Origin: JACQNR01 sp049515175
Lineage (GTDB): Bacteria > Acidobacteriota > Terriglobia > UBA7540
NCBI GenBank assembly: GCA_049515175.1
Contig: JBEKUI010000084.1
Span: 1 to 16,058, forward strand
Direction of reading: 5' to 3'
Length of the DNA: 16,058 nucleotides
The position numbers were made by a program, and so were the translations under genes. Below the pieces are notes generated by a model. The model did no database searches. It saw only the letters and a program-made list of their open reading frames with translations, and was not told the DNA's origin. Every line of letters starts with the position of its first letter. Positions within the stretch are counted from its first letter, which is position 1. Below are positions 6,947 through 14,604 of this stretch, one piece after another.

Positions 6947-9484
6947 GTGAAGACTCGGACAAATCTCTTTCTCGTGGTTTTTCTGTTTTTCTTTTCTCTT
7001 TTGGCTCCGCACGCCCGCGCGCAATCCTCTGCTGCTTGGCCAAAGGAGGCCTCGCAGTATCGGTTCCATATGATTGGCAATGCGCATATCGATCCGGTTT
7101 GGTTATGGACTTGGGATGAAGGCATGTCCGCGGTAGTGAGCACGTTTCGTTCGGTGCTGGACCGCATGAATGAGAATCCGGAATTCACCTTTACAGCAAG
7201 TTCTGCGCAGTTCTATGAATGGGTGCAGATGACGGACCCGAAACTGATGGATGAAGTTCGCAAGCGTGTTGCGGAAGGTCGGTGGGCCGTTGTGGGAGGA
7301 TGGTGGATAGAGCCGGACGTGAACATCCCCAACGGAGAATCCCTGGTGCGACAGGGCCTTTACGGTCAGCAGCTGTTTAAACAGTTGTTCGGAAAGAATG
7401 TGGAGATTGGCTACAACCCTGACTCGTTCGGTCATCCCGGCACTCTGCCACAGATTCTCAAGCTCCAGGGAATGCGCGCCTACGTCTTTATGCGCCCGCA
7501 ACCGAAGGAGAAGGCACTACCGTCAGACCTCTTCTGGTGGGAGGGGGCAGACAGTACTCGCATCCTTGCCTACCACATTCCGATTGCTTATGGGGACTAC
7601 GACGGACCGATCATGAATCGCGTCCATCGCATCGTGGCGGAGTTGCCGGAACCTACCAAGAACCTTATGGCTTTTTACGGAGCAGGCGACCACGGAGGCG
7701 GACCCACCAAAGTGAACATTCAATCCATTCTGGACGCTCGCAAGGAGCCGGGCGCGCCCGCTATGATTTTTAGCACCCCCTACCAGTACTTTGAAGACGT
7801 CAAGGATTTGCCCGGACTGCCGGTCCTTGCTGATGATCTCCAACACCACTCCGTGGGTTGCTACACGGCGGTGTCGGAAGTGAAGAAGAACAATCGAGCC
7901 GCCGAAGCAGCGCTGGCTACGGCAGAAAAGATGGCGCTGCTGAGTCACGTGCTGGCGGGGTTTGACTATCCTCAGAACGATTTCGCCGCAGCATGGAAGA
8001 AAGTGCTCTTCCTGCAGTTTCACGACAGCATGGCAGGCAGCTCCTTGCCTGCCCAATACGATATCGCACGCGCCGGGCACGGGTACGCCCTCGAAGTGGC
8101 CAATCAGGCCATCGTCCGGGCCGCGCAGAAGCTTGCATGGCAGATTCCTGCTCAGGATCCGAATTCCGAATACCTCCTGGTTTTCAATCCTCATGCCTGG
8201 GATGCCAATCTGAATGTCGAGTACGAAATGGGGTGGGAATTTTCACCCGTGGAAACCAAGGCTACGATTCAACGCAACTCGTCGCTAGAAGATGAGCGTG
8301 GCCATGCAGTCAATCATCAATGGGTCCAGGCGTCGACGGTGATCGATGACCGGAACACGCTGGTATTCCGTGCGCCCGTCCCCGCTTTTGGATATCGGCA
8401 ATTTCGGTTGCGGAAGGTGCAGCCTATCCCCCAGCCTGAATCCTTGGTGCACGCCAGGGAGAATGAACTCGAGAACGAACATCTTCTTGTGAAGTTCTCC
8501 GAAGACGGGTCGCTTTCTATTTTTGATAAAGATGAGGGGGCGGAAGTCTTCCAAAAAGGCAAAGGAGGGGCGCGAGCGATTGTGCTCGACGATCCCAGCG
8601 ACACTTGGAGTCATGATGTGCGGGCCTATACGAAGGAGGTTGGCAGCTTCGGCAATGCGCGCTTCCGTCTGATGGAGAATGGCCCACTGCGGGCGAAGAT
8701 ACGCGTTCGGACAAGCTACGGGGCGTCCTCAATGCAAACAGACTGGGTGCTGTATGCGGGGGCACGGACGGTGGAGGCGCAAGTAGCCCTGGATTGGCAT
8801 GAGCAACTGAAGATGCTGAAGTTCTCATTTCCGGTGGCTGTGGAGAATGCGCTGCCGACATACGAGATTGCGTACGGCTTCAAAGTGCGCAAAGCAGAAG
8901 GAGACGAAGATCCTGGACAGCGGTGGATTGACGTTACTGGGCAGCGTAGGGGGGGTGAGTACGGGCTGACTGTCATTAACGATGCAAAGTACGGGTACAG
9001 TGTGAAAGGCAGTGACATGCGAGTTTCCGTTGTGAGAAGCCCGGTGTTTGCGCAATTCGAGCGTGAGCTGAAGCCTGACGGAGAGTACTTGTGGCAGGAC
9101 CAGGGCAGACAGACTTTCCGCATGTTGCTGGTGCCTCACCGGGGCGCCTGGCAGGATGCAGGAGTGGTGAGAATGGTGGAGGAATTCACAGCGCCCGTGC
9201 CCGTTCTTTACCAGGGCATCCATCCGGGGAGCCGCCCTCCTTCGGCATCCTTTCTCTCGGTGGATGTGCCCGACGTGGTGGTGTCTGTTGTGAAGAAGGC
9301 GGAAGATGGCGACGACCTGATTATCCGCTGTTACGAGACAGCGGGACGTGCGGTCAACGCCACTGTGAACCTCGGCATGGTGAACCGCCACTGGACGGGA
9401 GCGTTCCGGCCACTCGAGATCAAAACCCTACGAGTGCCCCGGGGCGACGGAGATATCCGCGAAGTCAATCTACTTGAGCAGTAA
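6947..9484 (+). CDS. Exported alpha-mannosidase, glycoside hydrolase family 38
   Basis: An 845-residue protein starting at GTG 6947. Residues 1-26 form a Sec signal peptide: positive MKTRTN, a long Leu/Phe/Val core, then an APHARA-Q cleavage site. The mature enzyme begins with the GH38 catalytic fold. Zinc ligands are His47 and Asp49 (NAHIDPVW), nucleophile Asp159 (NPDSFGHPG) and His359 (QFHDSMAG). YGAGDHGGGPTK (about 244-255) is a further typical GH38 stretch. The middle three-helix domain spans about 310-400, and residues about 480-845 are beta-rich as in GH38 C-terminal domains. The length is in the usual bacterial range. It should hydrolyse alpha-linked mannose from glycans, with retention, outside the cytoplasm. 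Linkage specificity cannot be read from sequence. It lies 51 bases after the broken isomerase gene and fits a mannose-containing glycan as the target of the cluster. Confidence 0.93.
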   Translation: MKTRTNLFLVVFLFFFSLLAPHARAQSSAAWPKEASQYRFHMIGNAHIDPVWLWTWDEGMSAVVSTFRSVLDRMNENPEFTFTASSAQFYEWVQMTDPKLMDEVRKRVAEGRWAVVGGWWIEPDVNIPNGESLVRQGLYGQQLFKQLFGKNVEIGYNPDSFGHPGTLPQILKLQGMRAYVFMRPQPKEKALPSDLFWWEGADSTRILAYHIPIAYGDYDGPIMNRVHRIVAELPEPTKNLMAFYGAGDHGGGPTKVNIQSILDARKEPGAPAMIFSTPYQYFEDVKDLPGLPVLADDLQHHSVGCYTAVSEVKKNNRAAEAALATAEKMALLSHVLAGFDYPQNDFAAAWKKVLFLQFHDSMAGSSLPAQYDIARAGHGYALEVANQAIVRAAQKLAWQIPAQDPNSEYLLVFNPHAWDANLNVEYEMGWEFSPVETKATIQRNSSLEDERGHAVNHQWVQASTVIDDRNTLVFRAPVPAFGYRQFRLRKVQPIPQPESLVHARENELENEHLLVKFSEDGSLSIFDKDEGAEVFQKGKGGARAIVLDDPSDTWSHDVRAYTKEVGSFGNARFRLMENGPLRAKIRVRTSYGASSMQTDWVLYAGARTVEAQVALDWHEQLKMLKFSFPVAVENALPTYEIAYGFKVRKAEGDEDPGQRWIDVTGQRRGGEYGLTVINDAKYGYSVKGSDMRVSVVRSPVFAQFERELKPDGEYLWQDQGRQTFRMLLVPHRGAWQDAGVVRMVEEFTAPVPVLYQGIHPGSRPPSASFLSVDVPDVVVSVVKKAEDGDDLIIRCYETAGRAVNATVNLGMVNRHWTGAFRPLEIKTLRVPRGDGDIREVNLLEQ

Positions 9485-9521
9485 GAGTCCGGCGACGCGC
9501 GCCCGAACGGATTACGGCGCA

Positions 9522-9562
9522 AGCGGGAGCTGCCCCCCAGGTAGAATTACGAGGGGCCCGCT
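9522..9562 (+). other. GC-rich hairpin between the mannosidase and second isomerase genes
   Basis: AGCGGG (9522-9527) pairs with CCCGCT (9557-9562), and inner CCCC (within 9533-9538) pairs with GGGG (9553-9556). This gives a bulged stem of about ten pairs, followed by only a short CTCTTT. It could attenuate transcription or protect an mRNA end between the two genes. The weak T-tract argues against a strong intrinsic terminator. Confidence 0.35.
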
Positions 9563-9574
9563 CTTTCAGTCCGT

Positions 9575-9581
9575 AAGGAGG
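9575..9581 (+). promoter_or_regulatory. Ribosome-binding site of the second isomerase-like gene
   Basis: AAGGAGG precedes ATG 9586 by four bases. The in-frame GTG at 9583 is almost touching the site, so ATG 9586 is preferred. Confidence 0.7.
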
Positions 9582-9585
9582 AGTG

Positions 9586-10560
9586 ATGCGAAAAGTATCC
9601 AGTACCAGCCGGCGCGGGTTCCTGAAGATTGCCACGTCCCTCGTGGCAACCGCCGCCATCGGCGGCGATTTCAACGCGTCCCATCCTGCGCTCAGCCGCA
9701 TGAAACTGGGGGCAACCAGTGACGGCTTTTCGGAGGACTTCGAGGAAGCCCTTCGACTGATGAAGAGTCATGGACTATCCTGGGTGGAGATTCGCTCCCT
9801 CTGGGGCAAGTACAACACGGAAGCAACCCCGGAACAGATTCGCAGTGTTAAAGAGCTTATGAAGAAGTATGAATTCAGGTGCTCCGTCGTGGATTCCGCT
9901 CTCTACAAATGTGTTCTCCCTGGGACGAAGGATGGGGGCGAGCGCGACCCGTACCCGTATTCAGGCCAGATGGACCTGTTGAAGCGCGCCATGGATCGTG
10001 CCCACGCCTGGGGTACCGATAAAGTCAGTGGCTTCACGTTTTGGCGGGTGTCAGAATCCGAAAAGATATATCCGCGAATAGGCGAGGAACTGGCCCGGGC
10101 TGCGGAGGTGGCAAAAGGCGGCGGAATTCGGCTAGCCATTGAGAACGAAGAATCCTGCAACGGCGGCACAGGCCACGAAGTCGCTGCCATTCTCAAGATG
10201 GTTCCTGCATCGAACATTGGATTCACCTGGGACGTTGGCAACGGCTACTGGAATCGTGAGGTTTCCTACCCTGACGGCTACAACAGCCTGGACAAGAGCC
10301 GCATCTGGAATGTTCATCTCAAAGGAATCCAGTGTGACTCGGGCATGAGCAATTGCCGGGAGAGTTTTGTCGACGATAGCCAGATCGACTTATTGGGCCA
10401 GCTCAAAGCTCTCGTCCGGGATCACTACCACGAAACGATGTCGCTGGAATGCGAATTCAAGGCGCCCGGACTGAGCCATCAACAAACCACGCAGCGCTCC
10501 ATGGAAGGCTTGCTGAGGATCGCGGACAAAGCAGTGAAGGAGACCGCCGGGCGTATGTAA
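9586..10560 (+). CDS. Tat-exported sugar phosphate isomerase/epimerase-like TIM barrel protein
   Basis: A 324-residue protein with a twin-arginine signal (TSRRGFLKIA, residues 7-16) and an Ala-rich region to about residue 26, so it should act in the periplasm. The rest is a xylose-isomerase-like/AP-endonuclease-2 TIM barrel. Probable divalent-metal ligands are Glu186 or Glu188 (AIENEES), Asp216 (WDVGNG), His244 (NVHLK) and Glu288 or Glu290 (SLECE). Members of this superfamily isomerise, epimerise or eliminate from sugars and inositols; the substrate here is not evident. Because it is exported, a phosphorylated sugar is unlikely, despite the common family name. It is the last gene of the tandem carbohydrate cluster, 101 bases after the mannosidase, and it is intact, unlike the related gene at 5994-6895. 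The two are only distantly alike and do not look like a recent duplication. Confidence 0.88.
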   Translation: MRKVSSTSRRGFLKIATSLVATAAIGGDFNASHPALSRMKLGATSDGFSEDFEEALRLMKSHGLSWVEIRSLWGKYNTEATPEQIRSVKELMKKYEFRCSVVDSALYKCVLPGTKDGGERDPYPYSGQMDLLKRAMDRAHAWGTDKVSGFTFWRVSESEKIYPRIGEELARAAEVAKGGGIRLAIENEESCNGGTGHEVAAILKMVPASNIGFTWDVGNGYWNREVSYPDGYNSLDKSRIWNVHLKGIQCDSGMSNCRESFVDDSQIDLLGQLKALVRDHYHETMSLECEFKAPGLSHQQTTQRSMEGLLRIADKAVKETAGRM

Positions 10561-10604
10561 CCTGGATGATGAGTTGGCCCGATCACAAGCGGCAGCCAGG
10601 GGCA

Positions 10605-10610
10605 TATAAT
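10605..10610 (+). promoter_or_regulatory. Candidate -10 promoter element for the TPR gene
   Basis: A perfect TATAAT lies 71 bases before ATG 10682, in the 121-base gap after the isomerase gene. The matching -35 is poor: ATCACA at the right distance, or TTGGCC at 10574-10579 but 25 bases away. It suggests the TPR gene may have its own start of transcription. Confidence 0.35.
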
Positions 10611-10681
10611 GGGTGTTGGTGCCGAGCCTTGCTAGCGCCTGCCATGCACGCTACCGAATACGGGTGATAAAAGCCCCAGCG

Positions 10682-12183
10682 ATGTGGTTATCGAAAATTG
10701 CTATTTTCGTCGTACTTGCGGCTATCCCTGCCGCCGCTCAGTCCGGTGACCTCGCCAAGAAATCTCATCAGGCTAGTGAGCTGATGGCAGCAGGGAAGTT
10801 CGACCAAGCCATTCCCATCTATAGAGAACTCGTTCGGGCCATTCCCAACAATCCCGGCTTTGCGTTGAATCTGGGACTGGCGCTCCATATGGCCGGGCGG
10901 GACCGCGAGGCCATTCCGCCACTCCAGACCGCACTGAAGCGCGATCCCCAGCTCTTCCCGGCCAACTTGTTTTTGGGAGCTGCATTTCTCGGAGCGGGCG
11001 AGCCGGAGAGGGCGATACCACCGCTTACTAAGGCCTGCAAGACTCAGCCAGCCAATCCGGACGCCCAGCAGATGCTGGCAGCAGCTCTCCTTTCACTCGA
11101 TCGCTTCAAAGAGGCGGCAGAGCACTACAAGAAGTTGTCCGAGCTCCTTCCTCAGAACCCCAAAGCATGGGCAGGCGTCGTGCAGTGTTATCAGGCTCTA
11201 GCCCAATCCGAGTTCGAAAAACTCGGGCGCACCGCACGAGATTCAGGTTACTGGTTCGCGCTCATGGCAGAAGCACGTGCTAAGAACCAACAATTCAAGT
11301 CGGCATTCTATTTATACCGGCAGGCCCTGGGTCGAACCCCTGAACTTCGTGGAGTTCATGCGGCTGTGGCGGAGATTTACCGCAAGTCTGACCATCCCGA
11401 CTGGGCCGTGCTTGAAGACAAGAAAGAAAGGGAACTTCCTGCCCCCAACTGCACCGTCAGGGAAGCTGAATGTGACTTCTTTGCGGGGCGCTACGCCGAA
11501 GCTGCCATGGCGGCCGCGCCAACCGATGGGCCGGATGCGTTCTACTGGCGGACCAAGGCAAGGCGTACAACTCTCTGGCGAACGAGGCTTACGCCCGGTT
11601 GAAACAGCTTCCGCCATCGGCCGAAGCTCACGAGCAAGCGGCAATGCTCTGCCGTAGCCAGGGGAAACACCGCGAGGAGATTGACGAGTGGCAGGCGGCG
11701 TTGAAATTCGCGCCAAACGACGCCCAAATCGAGACCCAGCTTGCCTTCGCCCTCAATCAGTTCGGCGACCACGAAGCGGCGCGGACAGTCTTGCAGAGCC
11801 TTATCAAGAAATCCCCGGAATCAGCGATGGTCAACTACCTCCTTGGAGATACGCTCTCCAAGCTCCACCAACCTACGGAGGCCATCCCCCGTCTCGAGAA
11901 AGCCGTGACGCAGGATCCTCACCTTCTCGCCGCGCAGAGTTCGTTGGCGCGCGCCTACCTGCAGGTCGGTGAAGGGGCCAAGGCTATTCCGCACCTTGAA
12001 GCTGCCCTCCCTACGGACGAGGACGGTAGTTTGCATTACCAACTGGCGCGCGCATATTCGTCTAAGGGCCAGCAGGAACTGGCTCAGCGGGTTTTGAAGG
12101 AATACCAGGCAATCCAAGAGGCCAAGCAAGCTGAGCTAATAAGCGTTGATAAAGAAGTCTCGATAACAGCACCCGCACAATAA
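10682..12183 (+). pseudogene. Secreted tetratricopeptide-repeat (TPR) protein, interrupted by a one-base frameshift
   Basis: ATG 10682 opens a Sec signal peptide (MWLSKIAIFVVLAAIPAAAQ), then TPR helices with the usual small and aromatic residue pattern. Examples are NPGFALNLGLALHMAGRDREA, FPANLFLGAAFLGAGEPERA and ELLPQNPKAWAGVVQCYQAL (each continuing to a next repeat). The first frame carries on to 11602, but its final residues (RRTTLWRTRLTPG) are not TPR-like. The correct continuation, KAYNSLANEAYARLKQLPP, is in the -1 frame from about 11560 and runs through further TPRs to a stop at 12183. The break is near 11554-11560 in an AAGGCAAGGC stretch; adding one base gives about 500 codons. TPR proteins mediate protein interactions and this one should be exported. 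The gene converges on a CRTAC1-type gene, a pairing I associate with Acidobacteriota genomes. A partner role is inferred only. Confidence 0.82.
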
Positions 12184-12310
12184 ATTGGCTGTTCACTCGT
12201 CGCGATGCGCAGAGGTGGAGGGACAAACGTTAGTTTCCCGGTCGCTCAAGTCATAAACGTTCAACAGGAAGCGCGAGCACCACAAACCCGACCCAATTCA
12301 ATGTCCAGTC

Positions 12311-12336
12311 TCGGATGCGAATTCGCAGCCGATTTC
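12311..12336 (+). terminator. Palindrome between convergent genes, candidate terminator
   Basis: TCGG, TGCG, a four-base AATT loop, CGCA and CCGA (12311-12332) form an eight-pair stem with one A-G mismatch, followed on the + strand by TTTC. It lies about 130 bases after the TPR stop and just before the last codons of the opposing gene. It would serve the TPR transcript; the T-tract is short, so strength is uncertain. Confidence 0.4.
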
Positions 12337-14019
12337 TCAATTCCCCGGTTCCCGAACTTGTAAGAATTGGTCTGCTTGAACATCGCGAAGCACCTGAGTG
12401 ATTCCGCTCGGCCATCGGATCTCAACCTTATCAATTCTCTGTGTCTTGCCGAGACCGAAGTGGACTCCGAAATGGCTCGAAGAGACATACCCGACCGCAC
12501 TCGTCATGTGATTGACTTGGTTTCCGATACGGATGCGGGCGCCGATCCCATCACGATTGCTCTTGGTTCCGACAGGGCGGATAACAATCCAATGGTTTTC
12601 GTCCGGGCTCATGTTTTCCCACAGTTCTGCCGGAGAGCTGAGTGAAGAGACAACCACGTCAATCTTGCCGTCCTTGTCGAAGTCGGCAAAGGCAGCGCCC
12701 CGGTGGGAATTGCGCTCCTGAAAATCTGAGCCAGCCTCACTCGAGACATCCTGGAAGGTCCCATCACCCATGTTGGCGAAGACGCTGTTGGATTGTCTGT
12801 ATTTTATGGCTTGGTACATCTCGATATTGTCGTCGACGTGAGCGTTGGCCGAGAATAAGTCCTTCCAGCCATCGTTGTTGAAATCGAACAACCCGTTGCC
12901 CCAGCCACTCATGGGTGCGCTCAGAATGGTGAGGCGGCTCGTGTAGGACGCATCCTCGAACATCCCGTTACCCAAGTTGTGAAACAGTGGAAACGTTTCG
13001 TTGGTGAGATCCGTCACGGTGATGTCAGGAAAGCCGTCGTTATCGTAATCGCGGAAGTCCGTGCCCATGCTGGAGACCGTGGCGCCGTTATTCATCAATG
13101 CAACGCCGGAGGTGAGGGCGACTTCTTCAAAGGTCCCGTCACGCCGATTATGAAAGAGAAAATTGGCCTGAGTGTCGTTGGTCACAAAGACGTCCATGAA
13201 GCCATCGTCGTCGTAGTCCGCAAACGCCAGGCTCATGCCTCGACCCTGATATTTGCTAATGCCAGACTTCTCCGAGACGTCTTCAAAAGTCCCGTCACCT
13301 CGATTCCTGTAGAGTGTGTTGGCGAGTCCCTCAAAATAGCGGGGATGGCAATAAGCACGCAGATTTCGGCTAGGGTCTCCGCAGAAGCGGTCATCGTCAA
13401 GCGAAAACTTCGCGTAATTCACCACAAAGAGGTCGAGGAAGCCGTCATTGTCGAAGTCAAACCAGCCTCCCGCCACAGCCCATTTATCGCTCTTGATGCC
13501 AGCTTTCACTGTGACATCCTCGAATCTCCCGTTCCCGAGATTGTGATAGAGCTTGTTCTCGTATACTCCGGCTACGAAGAGATCAACATGTCCGTCATTG
13601 TCGTAATCCGCAGCCGCCGCACCGATTGAGTAGCCGGAGCCTTCGAGTCTGGCCTCTTGGGTCACCTCTGTGAATTTCCACCCTCCATCATTGCGAAAAA
13701 GGCGATTGAAATACCGTGGGGATTCCTTCTTCAGGGAAGGGATCGCCGCGCCATTCGTGAAGAAAATGTCCGGGAACCCATCACCGTTGTAATCGAAGAT
13801 TGCCACGCCACCGGCCATGGTTTCGATCAGGTGCTTCTGTGGTGTCGGGTTGTTCTCCAGAACAAAATCAAGGCCTGCGGCCTTCGCGACGTTCCGAAAT
13901 TTGATGGGGGAGACTTTGTGGAGGGACTTCGTGGCGGGCCAGGATACAAAGGCAAGCGGCATAAGAACCAATCCCAGGAACCATGCGAGTATCTGTCGGG
14001 CGTTGAACTTTCGGGACAT
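12337..14019 (-). CDS. CRTAC1/UnbV-type FG-GAP (VCBS) repeat protein with ASPIC domain
   Basis: A 560-residue protein. Residues about 8-27 form an N-terminal hydrophobic segment (signal peptide or anchor) after MSRKFNARQ, so it is extracytoplasmic. At least seven calcium-binding FG-GAP/VCBS repeats follow, with D-x-D/N-x-D-G loops: FDYNGDGFPD (75-84), ADYDNDGHVD, FDFDNDGFLD, ADYDDDGFMD, RDYDNDGFPD, FDFNNDGWKD and ADFDKDGKID (445-454). They should fold as a beta-propeller. A Cys pair, Cys213 and Cys224 (FCG...YCHP), is typical of the CRTAC1 group. The C-terminus (about 488-556, with GIGARIRIG, FGLGKTQRIDKVEIRWPSG) is the ASPIC/UnbV domain. The family has no firmly known bacterial role; surface adhesion or ligand binding is likely. 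ATG 14019 has GGAG a few bases upstream. The gene converges on the TPR gene. Confidence 0.92.
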   Translation of the reverse strand: MSRKFNARQILAWFLGLVLMPLAFVSWPATKSLHKVSPIKFRNVAKAAGLDFVLENNPTPQKHLIETMAGGVAIFDYNGDGFPDIFFTNGAAIPSLKKESPRYFNRLFRNDGGWKFTEVTQEARLEGSGYSIGAAAADYDNDGHVDLFVAGVYENKLYHNLGNGRFEDVTVKAGIKSDKWAVAGGWFDFDNDGFLDLFVVNYAKFSLDDDRFCGDPSRNLRAYCHPRYFEGLANTLYRNRGDGTFEDVSEKSGISKYQGRGMSLAFADYDDDGFMDVFVTNDTQANFLFHNRRDGTFEEVALTSGVALMNNGATVSSMGTDFRDYDNDGFPDITVTDLTNETFPLFHNLGNGMFEDASYTSRLTILSAPMSGWGNGLFDFNNDGWKDLFSANAHVDDNIEMYQAIKYRQSNSVFANMGDGTFQDVSSEAGSDFQERNSHRGAAFADFDKDGKIDVVVSSLSSPAELWENMSPDENHWIVIRPVGTKSNRDGIGARIRIGNQVNHMTSAVGYVSSSHFGVHFGLGKTQRIDKVEIRWPSGITQVLRDVQADQFLQVREPGN

Positions 14020-14062
14020 TGAACTCCGATCTTACTGATGTGCTGCCTCAACTCGGTCAGAC

Positions 14063-14118
14063 AAAGGAGAGCAGTCCTTTTCCCTGATTTCCGAACGGGA
14101 GAGCACTCCTCCGTTCCC
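14063..14118 (-). repeat. Two imperfect copies of a hairpin motif in the CRTAC1 leader
   Basis: Copy one (14063-14084) has AAAGGA and TCCTTT flanking GAGCAG, a perfect six-pair stem. Copy two (14094-14118) has AACGG and CCGTT outside and GAG and CTC inside, with loop AGCA. Both carry GGAGAGCA, a C or G, then TCC, and both end in TTCCC. They lie 45-100 bases before the CRTAC1 start and would be in its untranslated leader. Confidence 0.5.
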
Positions 14119-14527
14119 ATCTGTTGGAGATCGAACGAACCCACAGATTCGAAGAAACACAGAGACGTAAAGACAGAACCTACCGCGCTTTGGGGAGGAA
14201 AGGAAGACCGGCTGACAGGAAGTGTCCAAGGCTCTAGTGGACCTATTGCGCATGGCTAGCGCGAAAGGCACCGGTTTTCTCAACCACGGGGCAAGGTAGG
14301 TTGCGGGGTATCAGAAATCTGCCGAAACCTGTCACGGCTATCGCGAGCAGGCTACGCCACTCGGATATTTTGTCACCCCTGGGAAGTAGTTCTAGCTGGG
14401 GGCAGGCGAGATCAATTTTCTCAGAAAATCCGCAGAATCCCCGTAAGTTCCTGCAAATACTACGCATAGGGCCATAGCGGGGGTTAGCGGTGTAATGCCG
14501 CGTGTTTTCAAGGACTTACCATCCACT

Positions 14528-14565
14528 CCCACCCACTCCACCCTTCCCACAAACCCTGCCCACCC
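14528..14565 (-). other. Seven-tract G-quadruplex motif
   Basis: The + strand carries seven CCC tracts at 14528, 14532, 14541, 14546, 14554, 14559 and 14563, separated by 1, 6, 2, 5, 2 and 1 bases. The minus strand is therefore seven GGG tracts with loops of one to six bases, well within the usual G3-loop(1-7) definition. The surrounding + strand has no G from 14514 to 14557. It lies 40 bases past the stop of the minus-strand gene ending at 14605, so it would be in that gene's transcript tail. Confidence 0.65.
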
Positions 14566-14604
14566 ACAGCGTGGCAATGACCTAGTTCTCCAGCCTCTAA
14601 CGGG

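Larger units (their letters stand above)
14020..14604. other. 585-base non-coding region between two minus-strand genes
   Basis: No supported gene. From the CRTAC1 start outward it holds a ribosome-binding site, two related hairpins (14063-14118), a stretch near 14137-14180 resembling the degenerate CACAGAGAC...AAAGACAGA sequences scattered in some bacterial genomes, and a block at about 14240-14510 with two overlapping minus-frame open frames. A seven-tract G-quadruplex motif (14528-14565) comes last. The two minus-frame open frames (14243-14467, 14392-14577) look protein-like in places (GTYGDSADFLRKL), but they overlap each other, lack ribosome-binding sites and match no family I know. They could be a decayed repeat. 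Confidence 0.6.

Noticed and set aside
11599..12183. A separate 194-residue TPR gene
   Set aside because: The TPR pattern continues upstream in the same frame to about 11560, so it is the second half of the frameshifted gene.
12979..13629. A 216-residue + strand frame inside the CRTAC1 gene, with others like it
   Set aside because: It is antisense to the well-supported FG-GAP repeats; its Val/Ile-rich repeats mirror the Asp-Gly-Asp codons.
14392..14577. A 61-residue minus-strand gene
   Set aside because: TTG start, no ribosome-binding site, and its N-terminus is only the translation of the G-tract motif.
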